From contig CAKTFN010000005.1 in assembly GCA_934561055.1 (NCBI GenBank), forward strand, positions 76,527 to 140,526: a DNA stretch of 64,000 nucleotides. Direction: 5' to 3'. The position numbers and the translations under genes were made by a program. The notes below the pieces were generated by a model. It saw only the letters and a list, made by a program, of their open reading frames with translations. It ran no database searches and was not told the DNA's origin. The stretch comes from an uncultured Eubacteriales bacterium (GTDB taxonomy: Bacteria; Bacillota; Clostridia; Oscillospirales; Acutalibacteraceae). Shown one piece after another: positions 52,075 through 61,000 of the stretch (position 1 is the stretch's first letter; each line of letters starts with the position of its first letter).

Positions 52075-52626
52075 CTATTTTTGTCGGTTTTCAACATAAG
52101 TTTTCGCAAATTCTTTAGCCTTGTTTTTGAGCCGAAAAATCTTCTTTCTGACGTTCGACTCCGTTGTGTCAAGCTTTAAGGCAATTTCTTTCGCTTTCTT
52201 TTTCAAAACGAACCGTTCACGAAAAAGAAATGTTTCCTCCTTTGAAAGGCTTTTTAAGAAGTCGCCTTTTGCCAAAAGCAGATCCTCCTCGGAAAGTTCG
52301 GCTTCGTAAAAAGCTTCCGCTTTTTTGTCCGAAACGATTGCGGCAAGTTCATCGGTCAGCGAAACGACGTTTTCACTTTTCCTTTTTGCTTCTTTATAGA
52401 TGCCGTTTATTTTGTTGTTTGCAACCTTCGTCAGCCACGCTTTTGGGTAGGTAATTGTTTTTTTGCTTTCAAGCGCAAGCAAAAGGTCAAGAAAAATGTC
52501 CTGAACGCAGTCGTTCACCATGTCGGGTAAGCTTTGAAGCTTAAAAGCGCAAAATTTTCTTATGTAAGGCTCATGCTCTTTCCAGAGTTTTTCTGCCGAG
52601 CGCCTTGCCTCGTCTTTCATTTTCAT
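52075..52626 (-). CDS. ECF-like sigma-70 family factor
   Basis: A 183-aa sigma factor. Region 2 covers residues 15-85 (HEPYIRKFCAFKLQSLPDMV, then NDCVQDIFLDLLLAL and TYPKAWLTKVANNKI). Region 4 covers 125-180 (LSKEETFLFRERFVLKKKAK, then EIALKLDTTESNVRKKIFRL). No region 3, as in ECF factors. AAGGGGA precedes ATG 52626. First gene of the intact cassette. A decayed twin lies 1.6 kb downstream. Confidence 0.88.
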   Translation of the reverse strand: MKMKDEARRSAEKLWKEHEPYIRKFCAFKLQSLPDMVNDCVQDIFLDLLLALESKKTITYPKAWLTKVANNKINGIYKEAKRKSENVVSLTDELAAIVSDKKAEAFYEAELSEEDLLLAKGDFLKSLSKEETFLFRERFVLKKKAKEIALKLDTTESNVRKKIFRLKNKAKEFAKTYVENRQK

Positions 52627-52661
52627 TAAAAGATCCCCTTAAAAAGGTATTTGTCAAAAAC

Positions 52662-52691
52662 AGCATATCACATTATACTGCCGAAAGTCAA
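52662..52691 (-). promoter_or_regulatory. sigma cassette promoter
   Basis: Minus-strand TTGACT (52686-52691), 18-base spacer, TATGCT (52662-52667). The decayed copy has the same layout with TATACT. The match to the vegetative consensus suggests that the sigma factor does not need itself for expression. Confidence 0.6.
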
Positions 52692-52693
52692 AT

Positions 52694-52724
52694 AAAAAAT
52701 CCCTCGAAGTTAGAAGCTTCGAGG
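52694..52724 (-). terminator. terminator of the XRE-membrane gene
   Basis: CCTCGAAG (52702-52709) pairs with CTTCGAGG (52717-52724), with a T-rich tail on the minus strand. Almost identical to the terminator at 50503-50538, so the duplicated block includes it. Confidence 0.85.
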
Positions 52725-52780
52725 AATTGCTCGTTTTTACTTATTCTGCGCTTTATGTAATAAAACGTTTAACAGTGTTT

Positions 52781-53740
52781 TTACCTTTCAATATAAACGC
52801 CGAAACAATTGCAGCTTGCCCCTGTGTAAGTATCAAAAGTGGTGATCACAGCCTCATAGTATTTTCCGAACATCTCGGCGGCATTGTTCACTTTTTTCAG
52901 TTTTCCGCCATCAAAAAGATGTTGATTTTCAAAAGTCATATTTTTTTGCCCGTCAAAATTAAAATACAAATTCGACTGTCCGCTGATATATATCCTATCA
53001 AAATTTTCAAGCCTGTTATACTTTTTGACTTCTTTGACAAGATTTTCATCGGTCAAAAACTCACACAAATCCGAAAAAAGTATTCCGTCTTCGGCTGAAA
53101 CATAATTTCTGCTTCGCACAATTTGATATGATATTTTTTGAGGTTTATCACTTGAAGAAGATAAATCTACGCTTATATTCTCATGAGCGGATTCATCATT
53201 AACAGTAATTTTTGCGTTTTTAAAATCGCCGTCGGGGTTAAGTTCAACAGTATAATCCGTACACACGGCGTTTCCGGAAAAAATGTAATTCATCTCAAGA
53301 AGCATTTGAATTACTTCACTTCTGTTTGCAGTATTAATACTTCCGACGTAGGTGACGGCATTTTGTTTATCGGACACGGACTTAATAAGCAGTGACATTA
53401 AGAACACACAAACGATTACGGCGAAAGCCAAAAGTATTTTTGCCGTCTTCCCATGTTTGACCGCATTTTCGGTTTTTTGAACCGCTTCAACCAAATTATC
53501 CTCCGTCTTTTGAGTAAATGCTTCCTGCGGGATTTTTTCTCCCGTAAGCAGTTCGTTCACTGTTATACCTAATGCATCGGCAAGTGGAATCAAAAGAGAC
53601 GAATCGGGCATTCCTTTTCCCGTTTCCCAACGAGAGACCGCTTTGTCGGTAACATTCAGTTTTTCCGCAAGCTGAGCCTGCGTCAACTCCTTTTCCTTTC
53701 TGAGAGCAGAAATAAAAGCTCCCGTCTTGTTTTCATTCAT
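52781..53740 (-). CDS. XRE-type DNA-binding protein with membrane span and outer domain
   Basis: A 319-aa one-component regulator. A Cro/C1 helix-turn-helix lies at residues 8-65 (LTQAQLAEKLNVTDKAVSRW). A cytoplasmic linker and one span (ILLAFAVIVCVFLMSLLI, about 100-118) precede an outer domain of about 200 residues of unknown fold. Such proteins can sense outside the cell and bind DNA directly. It has its own promoter with a palindrome upstream and ends at a terminator. Targets could include the sigma cassette next door or the giant gene upstream; neither is shown. Confidence 0.8.
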   Translation of the reverse strand: MNENKTGAFISALRKEKELTQAQLAEKLNVTDKAVSRWETGKGMPDSSLLIPLADALGITVNELLTGEKIPQEAFTQKTEDNLVEAVQKTENAVKHGKTAKILLAFAVIVCVFLMSLLIKSVSDKQNAVTYVGSINTANRSEVIQMLLEMNYIFSGNAVCTDYTVELNPDGDFKNAKITVNDESAHENISVDLSSSSDKPQKISYQIVRSRNYVSAEDGILFSDLCEFLTDENLVKEVKKYNRLENFDRIYISGQSNLYFNFDGQKNMTFENQHLFDGGKLKKVNNAAEMFGKYYEAVITTFDTYTGASCNCFGVYIER

Positions 53741-53763
53741 CGAAACCGCCTCCTATGCCACCG

Positions 53764-53807
53764 ATTATACAATACTTTTTATAATTTTGTCACCCTATGA
53801 ATCATAG
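53764..53807 (-). promoter_or_regulatory. promoter and palindrome of the XRE-membrane gene
   Basis: Minus-strand GTGACA (53788-53793), 18-base spacer, TATAAT (53764-53769). The perfect palindrome CTATGA-T-TCATAG (53795-53807) lies just upstream of the -35 box, a position fitting an activator or self-control site. Confidence 0.6.
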
Positions 53808-53832
53808 AATCGGCATTATATACTCTTGAAAG

Positions 53833-53875
53833 AAAAAAGCCACCGCCAAAAGCACCTTTCGGTACCGAGGCGGTG
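53833..53875 (-). terminator. terminator of the giant Big_2 gene
   Basis: CACCGCC (53841-53847) pairs with GGCGGTG (53869-53875), with an inner CGGTACCG stem; followed on the minus strand by GCTTTTTTC. Confidence 0.8.
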
Positions 53876-53894
53876 AAATTTTTTGCTTAATCTT

Positions 53895-56800
53895 TTATTT
53901 TACCGTGATGCGGCAAGTGTCCTTATATGCGCCTTCTGCGGTTGTCACGCTGATTACCGCCGTGCCTTTTCCCTTTGCGGTAACAACGCCGTTCGCATCA
54001 ACCGTTGCAACGGAAGTGTCGCTTGACTTCCAGGTTACCTTCTGATTGTTTGCACCGAAGGGAAGAACCTCAAGCGTGAGCTTTGTTGCCTTTGAGCCGA
54101 CGGAAAGAGTGAGCGTAGTTTCCTTGATGTTTACGCCGGTAACTTTTCTTGTTACGGTGACGGTGCAAACCGCACTCACGCCGTTCGATTTGCTCTTTAC
54201 GGTGATTTTTGCCGTTCCTTTTGAAACTGCGGTGACATTTCCGTTTGCGTCAACCGTTGCAACCTTCGGGTCGCTGCTACTCCAAGTAAGACCTCTTTCG
54301 GTTGTGTTTTTCGGCTCAAAGTTTACCGAAAGATTGAGCTTCACTCCTTCGTTAAGCGTTTTTGACGTTGCCGAAAGTTTGAGTTTTGTCGGGCTTTGAA
54401 TGACGGTCACACGGCAGATTCCGGTTACACCGTCGGCCGTTTTTGCGGAAATTACTGCCGTTCCGGCACCCTTTGCCGTGACAACTCCGGCGGCACTGAC
54501 CGTTGCAACGGCCTTGTCGCTCGTTGTGTATGTGAGCGTTTTAAAGCTTGTGTCTGCCGGAAGAACCGTCGCCTTGAGAGTCAGCGACTTTCCGTTTTCA
54601 AGCGTATAGCTTTCCTTTTCAAACTTTACGCTTTCGGCGTGCTTGCTGACGGTTACGGTACATTTTGCCGAAACACCGTCGCTTGATTTTACGGTGATTG
54701 TTGCCGTTCCGATTGAAACGGCCTTGACAACTCCGTTTGAAACCGTTGCAACCTTTGCGTTGCTGCTTTCCCATGTTACGGTTTTGTTCGTTGCCGTTGC
54801 GGGAAGAACCGTTGCGGTGAGCGTTGCGCTTTCGCCTGCTTCAAGGGCAAGGGAAGTGCGGTTCAACGTTATGCTCTTAACTTTCTGCTTAACGGTGAAT
54901 TTTACGCTTTTGCTTACCCGTCCGCAATGAGATGTTACCGTGATTGTGCATTCACCGACTCCGACGGGCGTCACAACGCCGTTTTTGTCAACGGACGCAA
55001 CCTTTGAGTCGGACGTTTTGAAGGAAACGTCTTTATAAGTTACGCTCGACGGACTTACCTGAGCTTTGAGAGTAAACTTTTCACCGACCCAAGCAGTGTC
55101 TTTTGTTCCGGTTATCGTGAGTCCTGTTGCCGGAACAAGAACTTCAACCTGAATTCTTCCGACAACTGTATTGTCTTTGTTTTTGACGGCGATTTCGGTT
55201 TTTCCGACGGAAAGAGCCTTAATCATTCCGGTTGAATCAACCGAAGCAACGCGCGGATTTGAACTGCTCCAGAAAATTTCCTTGTTTTCCGCGTCGGACG
55301 GAATTACCGTTGCGGTAACTCTAAGTCCCTCATCGACGGCAAGAATTGCATTAGTGGTGCTGAGATCAACACTTCTGACGCCCTTGTATACCGTTACCGA
55401 AACAGAAGCTGTAAAGCCTCCCTCGGCGGTTTTGACGGTAATTGTTGCTTTTCCGGACTTGTTTGCAGTGACAACGCCGTTTGCGTCAACCGAAGCAATT
55501 TCGTTTGAGGACGAAGCCCATGAAAGCTTTTTGTTTCCGGCGTTTGACGGAAGGACGGTTGCGGTGAGCGTTTTCTTGGTACCCTCGGAAACGGTGAGTT
55601 CCTTAATATTAAGGCTGATTCCGGTGACGGGAACAGTTACCGTAACAGTGCATTTTGCCGTTTTTGCGCCGTCAACGGTTTTTACGGTGATGGTTGCCGT
55701 GCCGCCGGAAACAGCGGTGACAACGCCTTTTTCATTGACGGAGGCAACGGCAGGATTGCTGCTTTCCCATTTTACAGCCTTGTTTGAAGCGTTTGCGGGA
55801 AGAACAGTCGCTTTAAGTTCGGCCGTTTTTCCGATTCTTATGCTGCACGAACTCATGTCAAGCTTAACTGAACCGACACGTTTCAAAACGGTTACGGTGC
55901 ATTTTGCCGTCCTTGCGCCCTCAACACTTTTCGCCGTGATTACTGCGGTACCGGCCGAAAGGGCCTTGACGTTTCCGTTTTTGTCAACCGTTGCAACTTT
56001 AGTATTGCTGCTGCTCCATCTTACGGAAAGATTATTTGCGTTTTTGGGAAGAACGACAGCCTTGATGCGCTTTGACGCACCTTCATAAAGCGAGAGCTTT
56101 CCTGCGGAAAGTTTTACGGAAACCGGGGTTTGAATAACGGTAACAACGCAGGTTTCGGCGGCGCCGCTTGCTGTTTTTGCGGTAATTTTCACCTTTCCGC
56201 CTCTTACGCCGGTGACAACTCCGTTTTTGTCAACCGTTGCGATTTTTTTGTTTCCGGACGTCCATCTGAGAGTTTTATTCGTTGCGTTCGCCGGAAGAAC
56301 GGTATAGTCAATCGCAATCCTCCGTCCGGATTTGACGGTATATGCGGACTTTGAAAATTCAACGGACTTTGCTCTGATTTCCGAAACAACGGTGCATTTT
56401 GCTTTGAAAGCTCCGTCTCTTGTTGTTGCGGTGATTACGGATTTTCCGGCTCTGAGAGCCTTGATAACGCCGTTTTTGTTAACCGAAACAGCCTTCGGAT
56501 TGCTCGAAGTCCAGACGACGGTCTTGTTTGTGGCATCAGCCGGAAGAACCGTTGCGGTGAGCTTGTAAGAAGCGCCGACCTCAAGTCTTGCCGCTCTTCT
56601 GCTAAGCTTGACTCCGGTGACCCTTTTCACAACTTTGACCGTGCAAACTGACGTAAATCCGCCGTCAGCGGTTGTTACGGTGATTTTTGCCGTACCCTTT
56701 CCGACAGCCTTGACGAGACCGTTTTTATTCACAACGGCAACCTTCCTGTTGCTCGTTGACCATTTCACGTTCGGGTTAGTCGGATTAGCGGGCCTGATTA

Positions 56801-59800
56801 CATATGAAAGGTTGAAGGTTTCGCCGGGCTCGACGGTCTTCTTCGTCATATTGAGAGTGATTCCCTTAACCAAACGAACAACGTTGACGCGGCAGGTACA
56901 TTTGAACGAACCGTCCTTTGTTGTGGCAGTAATTACGGCGGAACCGAGCTTTTTGCCGGTAACCTTTCCGGTCAGCGAAACTCCGGCAACGTCATAGTTG
57001 CTCGACGTCCATGTGACTTCCTGATTCGTTGCGTTCCTCGGTCTGATTACGGCACTGAGTGCGGCGGTTCTTCCGATTCCGAGCGTCATTGAGCTTTTGC
57101 TCATCTTTGCACCCTTGACGGGAACAACAACCTTGACCGCACAGGTTGCCTTCACCTTTCCGTCGGAAGTTCTTGCGGTGATTTTTACCGTTCCGGCGGC
57201 AACACCGGTAACAACGCCGTTCCTGCTGACCGTTGCGATTTTCTTGTCCGAAGATGACCAGAAAAGGGTCTTGTCCGTTGCGTTTGCGGGAAGGGTCGAA
57301 TACTGAAGCTTTGTTTTTTCTCCGACTCTTGCGGTGAAGGTTTTCTTTGCAAAGGTGATTTTTGTAATTTTCTGAGTGACGTTGATTCTGCAGGTTGCGA
57401 ATGCACCGCTTCCGTCGGCGGCCGTTGCTTTAATTACCGCAGAGCCGGCCGAAACAGCCGTGACAACACCTCTTGAATTAACCTTTGCGACTTTTGAGTC
57501 GGACGAAGTCCATTTTATGCTCTTGTCCGATGTACCCGTCGGTTTGACGGTCGGGGTGAGAAGTTTTGTGAGCCCCGCATCCATCGTGATTGAAGAAAAG
57601 TTGAGCGTTACGGTTTCCGAAAGCTGAACAACTTCAACAAGGCAATATGCTTTTTTCTTTCCTTCATGGCTCGTTGCGGTGATGATTGTGTCGCCGATTT
57701 TCCTTCCGGTAATCTGTCCGGCGGCATTGACGGTTGCAATGCTTTCGTCTTTTGACGACCAGGTATATTCACGGTCATCGGCATTTTCGGGAAGAACGGT
57801 TGCGGTAACAACGGCCCTTCCGCCCTTTGAAACGGTGACCTTTTTGCTGTTGACTTTGATTCCCGTTACGGGAACATAAACCGTAACGCTGCAGAAAGCG
57901 GTTTTTCCGCCGTCAACGGTTGTGACCGTAATTGTTGTTGTTCCTGCTGAAAGTCCGGTGACGATTCCGGCGGAATTGACCGAAGCAACCTTTGGGTTTG
58001 AAGACTCCCATTTTACGTTTTTGTTGCTTGCGTCGGAAGGAACAACCGTTGCAACAAGCGGAAGCGCCTGGGAAACGGGGATTCTTGCCGTCGTCTTGTT
58101 GAGCGTTACACCCGTGACATCCTGAGAAACGTCAACTTTGCACTTTGCAGTGTAGCCGCCGTCAACGGTCGTTGCGGTGATTACGGCCGAGCCGTTTGAA
58201 ACACCGGTGACCGTTCCGTCAGCCGAAACCTTTGCAACACCGGGTGCGCTTGAAGACCAGGTTACGCTCTTGTTGCTTGCGTTTGAGGGAGAAATTGTTG
58301 CGTCAAGAGTAAACGTTTGATTCTTTGAAAGAGTGATTTCCTTTTCGTTGAGCTTGATTCCGGTTACACCGATTTTGTCTCCGACAATAACCGTACACTG
58401 AGCTTTGAATCCGCCGTCGGCAGTTGTTACGGTGATGATTGCGGTTCCGTTTGAAACGCCGGTAACAATGCCTGAGCTGCTGACAACGGCAATTTTTGAA
58501 TTGTCGGTTGACCATGTGACCGCTCTGTTCGTTGCCGTTGAGGGAAGAACGGTTGCGGTGAGCGTTGCTGTCTGGGTTTTATAAATCGAAACGGTTTTCG
58601 GCTCAACCGAAACACCCGAAACTTTTTGGGTTACGGTAAGGTCGCAAGAGTCAACCTTTGCGCCGTTATCCGTTGTGCAAGTAATTTTGCATTTTCCGCC
58701 GGCAACCGCAGTGACAACACCGTTTGAGTTGACCGTTGCAACTTTTTCGTTGCTTGATTTCCATGAAACGGTTTTGATTGTTGCGTTCGTCGGAGAAACG
58801 CTTGCAGCGATTCTGAAGCTTTCGCCGGCTTCAACGGTTTTTGTCTTCGGAGAAATCGTTACGGAAGTTACGGGAATTACAACCTGAACTTCGCATGAAG
58901 CGGTAAACTTTCCGTCAACGGTCGTGCATCTTACAACCGTCTTTCCGACGGTTTTTCCGGTGAGAGTTCCGTCGTTTGCAACGTCAACGATATCCGTATT
59001 GTCCGACTTCCAAGTTACGGCCTTGTTAGTTGCAAAGGACGGCTCAACGGTTGCGGTGAGCTTTGATTTTTTGTTAACGCCGACAACGGCGGTTTTCGGA
59101 AGCGAAACACCGGTAACGCCGGCAGTAACGTTGACAACGCAAACGTTGCTTTTTCCGCTTCCGTCAAGGGCAAGAGCTTTGACGGAGGTTTTTCCGGGGT
59201 AAACACCTTTGACAACACCGTTCTGATCAACCGTTGCAACTTTCGGGTCTGAGCTTGACCACGCAACATCGTAATACTGAGAAGTTGAAGTTGTGACGGT
59301 TGCCCTTACCGATGAGGTCTGACCGACCTTGACGTTGAGCGTTGTCGGTTCAACGGAAACGGAAAGAGCGCTGTTTTCGACTCTGACATAAATTTCCTTT
59401 GAAATGTTGCTTCCGTCGGTTGTTTTTGCGGTGATTGTGCATTCACCCTTTTTCTTTGCGTTGAGAATGCCCGCAGTGCTTACCTCGCAGACATCGGGAT
59501 TGCTTGAAATCCAGTCAATGACCTGGTTTCCCGCATCCTTCGGAAGAACGGTTACTGCGATTTTTTCGCTTTTTGAACCGGGAACAACAACCATTTTTTC
59601 CGACGAAACAGAAAGAGAAGAAATCATCGGCTTGACTTCGACTTTGAACGAACCTGAAATGCCGCTTCCGTCGGTTGTTTTGTAAGTAACCGTTGCCGAA
59701 CCGATTTTAAGGAATTTTACGGTTGCGGAAGAAATCGAGTCAACAATTCCGTTCGACGAAACGGAAACAACCGAAGGATTTGAGCTTTTCCATTCAAGAG

Positions 59801-60755
59801 ATTTTATGCTTGCGTTTGCGGGAAGAACTTTGACATCAATCTTTTTTTCCTTTCCGACGATTGCGAGCGGAAGAAGTTCTCCGTCGGAAACGGTCTGCGG
59901 CTCAAGTCCCGTAACGGAAACAAGCTTTCCGACGGTTATCGAACAGCTTGACTTAACCTCTTCTTCACCGGATTTTACGGTAACGGTGATTGAGGTGTAA
60001 CCCTCTTTGTTCGCCGTAACAAGGCCGTTTTGGTCAACGGAGGCAATTGCCGGAAATTCGGACGACCACGTTACCGAATCGATTTTTTCGGTTATTCCGG
60101 CATTCTTGTCCGCTCCGAAAATTTCATATGAAAGTTTTGTTGTTTTTCCGGGATACATCGTTTCGGAAGACTTTGAAACAAAAACGTCCGAAAGAGGGTT
60201 CTTGATTGTAAGAGTGCAGGAAGCGGAGTGACCGTTTGAAATTGCGCTGATGAGAACCTTTGAAGATGTATATTTTTTAACTTCGACAACACCGGTCTGA
60301 GAGACAGAGACAGCGTCATCGTTTGAAGCCCACTTAATTGAGTCGGCGGCGTTCTCCGGGTTGAGAGAAGCCGAAAGAGTGAGACTTTTTCCGACACCGA
60401 GAGTTGCCGAGGCGGGCTTAACGCTTATGTCAAGCGTATGGTACTTCACGCCTTTGATTGCCGAGGAAAGATATCTTTCCGCAATACCGACTTCCGTATC
60501 GGTGCTTCCTTCGGTTTCAAGAACACGGCTTGCGGAATCGTAAGCATCCTCAAGAACGTCAAGTTCGGCTCCGGAAATGAAAACCCGGCTCCATTCCGAC
60601 TTCGGAGGAATACTGTTATAGAGCGACTGAAGCGATGTTGTGTTCGCCGCCGAAGCGGTCAAAGGCGCAAAAACTCCGCCGTCAAAAGGTACGGCCGAGA
60701 ACGCCGAGAGCAACAGAACAAGACAAAGGGCAAACGAAACAATTCTTTTTTTCAT
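53895..60755 (-). CDS. giant secreted protein of 26 Big_2 immunoglobulin-like domains
   Basis: A 2286-aa exported protein. A signal peptide (MKKRIVSFALCLVLLLSAFS) and a helical head of about 100 residues are followed by 26 tandem Big_2 domains of about 82 residues each (my count). Each follows the pattern TATVLP..A.NK.V.W.SSN..VA.VD..GVVTAV..G.A.IT, mostly with one cysteine near the end (KAKCTVTV). Big_2 domains occur in intimin-type adhesins and cell-surface scaffolds. The chain ends with the last domain: no LPxTG, SLH, LysM or dockerin is seen. ATG 60755 has AAAAGGAG upstream; the longer frame to 60857 runs through the leader. Confidence 0.93.
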   Translation of the reverse strand: MKKRIVSFALCLVLLLSAFSAVPFDGGVFAPLTASAANTTSLQSLYNSIPPKSEWSRVFISGAELDVLEDAYDSASRVLETEGSTDTEVGIAERYLSSAIKGVKYHTLDISVKPASATLGVGKSLTLSASLNPENAADSIKWASNDDAVSVSQTGVVEVKKYTSSKVLISAISNGHSASCTLTIKNPLSDVFVSKSSETMYPGKTTKLSYEIFGADKNAGITEKIDSVTWSSEFPAIASVDQNGLVTANKEGYTSITVTVKSGEEEVKSSCSITVGKLVSVTGLEPQTVSDGELLPLAIVGKEKKIDVKVLPANASIKSLEWKSSNPSVVSVSSNGIVDSISSATVKFLKIGSATVTYKTTDGSGISGSFKVEVKPMISSLSVSSEKMVVVPGSKSEKIAVTVLPKDAGNQVIDWISSNPDVCEVSTAGILNAKKKGECTITAKTTDGSNISKEIYVRVENSALSVSVEPTTLNVKVGQTSSVRATVTTSTSQYYDVAWSSSDPKVATVDQNGVVKGVYPGKTSVKALALDGSGKSNVCVVNVTAGVTGVSLPKTAVVGVNKKSKLTATVEPSFATNKAVTWKSDNTDIVDVANDGTLTGKTVGKTVVRCTTVDGKFTASCEVQVVIPVTSVTISPKTKTVEAGESFRIAASVSPTNATIKTVSWKSSNEKVATVNSNGVVTAVAGGKCKITCTTDNGAKVDSCDLTVTQKVSGVSVEPKTVSIYKTQTATLTATVLPSTATNRAVTWSTDNSKIAVVSSSGIVTGVSNGTAIITVTTADGGFKAQCTVIVGDKIGVTGIKLNEKEITLSKNQTFTLDATISPSNASNKSVTWSSSAPGVAKVSADGTVTGVSNGSAVITATTVDGGYTAKCKVDVSQDVTGVTLNKTTARIPVSQALPLVATVVPSDASNKNVKWESSNPKVASVNSAGIVTGLSAGTTTITVTTVDGGKTAFCSVTVYVPVTGIKVNSKKVTVSKGGRAVVTATVLPENADDREYTWSSKDESIATVNAAGQITGRKIGDTIITATSHEGKKKAYCLVEVVQLSETVTLNFSSITMDAGLTKLLTPTVKPTGTSDKSIKWTSSDSKVAKVNSRGVVTAVSAGSAVIKATAADGSGAFATCRINVTQKITKITFAKKTFTARVGEKTKLQYSTLPANATDKTLFWSSSDKKIATVSRNGVVTGVAAGTVKITARTSDGKVKATCAVKVVVPVKGAKMSKSSMTLGIGRTAALSAVIRPRNATNQEVTWTSSNYDVAGVSLTGKVTGKKLGSAVITATTKDGSFKCTCRVNVVRLVKGITLNMTKKTVEPGETFNLSYVIRPANPTNPNVKWSTSNRKVAVVNKNGLVKAVGKGTAKITVTTADGGFTSVCTVKVVKRVTGVKLSRRAARLEVGASYKLTATVLPADATNKTVVWTSSNPKAVSVNKNGVIKALRAGKSVITATTRDGAFKAKCTVVSEIRAKSVEFSKSAYTVKSGRRIAIDYTVLPANATNKTLRWTSGNKKIATVDKNGVVTGVRGGKVKITAKTASGAAETCVVTVIQTPVSVKLSAGKLSLYEGASKRIKAVVLPKNANNLSVRWSSSNTKVATVDKNGNVKALSAGTAVITAKSVEGARTAKCTVTVLKRVGSVKLDMSSCSIRIGKTAELKATVLPANASNKAVKWESSNPAVASVNEKGVVTAVSGGTATITVKTVDGAKTAKCTVTVTVPVTGISLNIKELTVSEGTKKTLTATVLPSNAGNKKLSWASSSNEIASVDANGVVTANKSGKATITVKTAEGGFTASVSVTVYKGVRSVDLSTTNAILAVDEGLRVTATVIPSDAENKEIFWSSSNPRVASVDSTGMIKALSVGKTEIAVKNKDNTVVGRIQVEVLVPATGLTITGTKDTAWVGEKFTLKAQVSPSSVTYKDVSFKTSDSKVASVDKNGVVTPVGVGECTITVTSHCGRVSKSVKFTVKQKVKSITLNRTSLALEAGESATLTATVLPATATNKTVTWESSNAKVATVSNGVVKAVSIGTATITVKSSDGVSAKCTVTVSKHAESVKFEKESYTLENGKSLTLKATVLPADTSFKTLTYTTSDKAVATVSAAGVVTAKGAGTAVISAKTADGVTGICRVTVIQSPTKLKLSATSKTLNEGVKLNLSVNFEPKNTTERGLTWSSSDPKVATVDANGNVTAVSKGTAKITVKSKSNGVSAVCTVTVTRKVTGVNIKETTLTLSVGSKATKLTLEVLPFGANNQKVTWKSSDTSVATVDANGVVTAKGKGTAVISVTTAEGAYKDTCRITVK

Positions 60756-60782
60756 GGTTAAACTCCTTTTCTCCGCAATAAT

Positions 60783-60815
60783 AAAAAACCGAGCCTGTGG
60801 CCTTTCAGCCGCAGG
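60783..60815 (-). terminator. leader attenuator of the giant gene
   Basis: Minus-strand CCTGCGGC and GGCCACAGG pair around a TGAAA loop and are followed by CTCGG and six T's, 28 bp before the start codon and about 65 bp after the promoter. It is placed to stop transcription before the 6.9-kb gene. Confidence 0.65.
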
Positions 60816-60880
60816 AATATCCTTTTTATTTAAACGAAAACACGCCGAAAACGGCATATTGCATAATTATAGATAATAGC

Positions 60881-60909
60881 ATTATACTTTAATCCAACTT
60901 TATTGTCAA
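60881..60909 (-). promoter_or_regulatory. promoter of the giant Big_2 gene
   Basis: Minus-strand TTGACA (60904-60909), 17-base spacer, TATAAT (60881-60886); both exact. Confidence 0.85.
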
Positions 60910-60925
60910 CCGAATTCGGATAAAG

Positions 60926-60954
60926 TTGAATTTTTTTACAATTTATAGTACAAT
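60926..60954 (+). promoter_or_regulatory. xth promoter
   Basis: TTGAAT (60926-60931), 17-base spacer, TACAAT (60949-60954), 46 bp before the gene and divergent from the giant gene promoter. Confidence 0.7.
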
Positions 60955-61000
60955 ATCAACAATCTCTTAATATATTGAAAACCGAAAGGAAAAAGCATAT

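Noticed and set aside
53895..60755. Regularly spaced similar DNA segments, about 245 bp apart, resembling an array
   Set aside because: They are coding copies of Big_2 domains in one open frame; no short identical repeats with unique spacers, so not a CRISPR array.
54046..60876. Many plus-strand frames of 60-305 codons opposite the giant gene
   Set aside because: The valine/threonine-rich translations are the complement of the Big_2 repeats.
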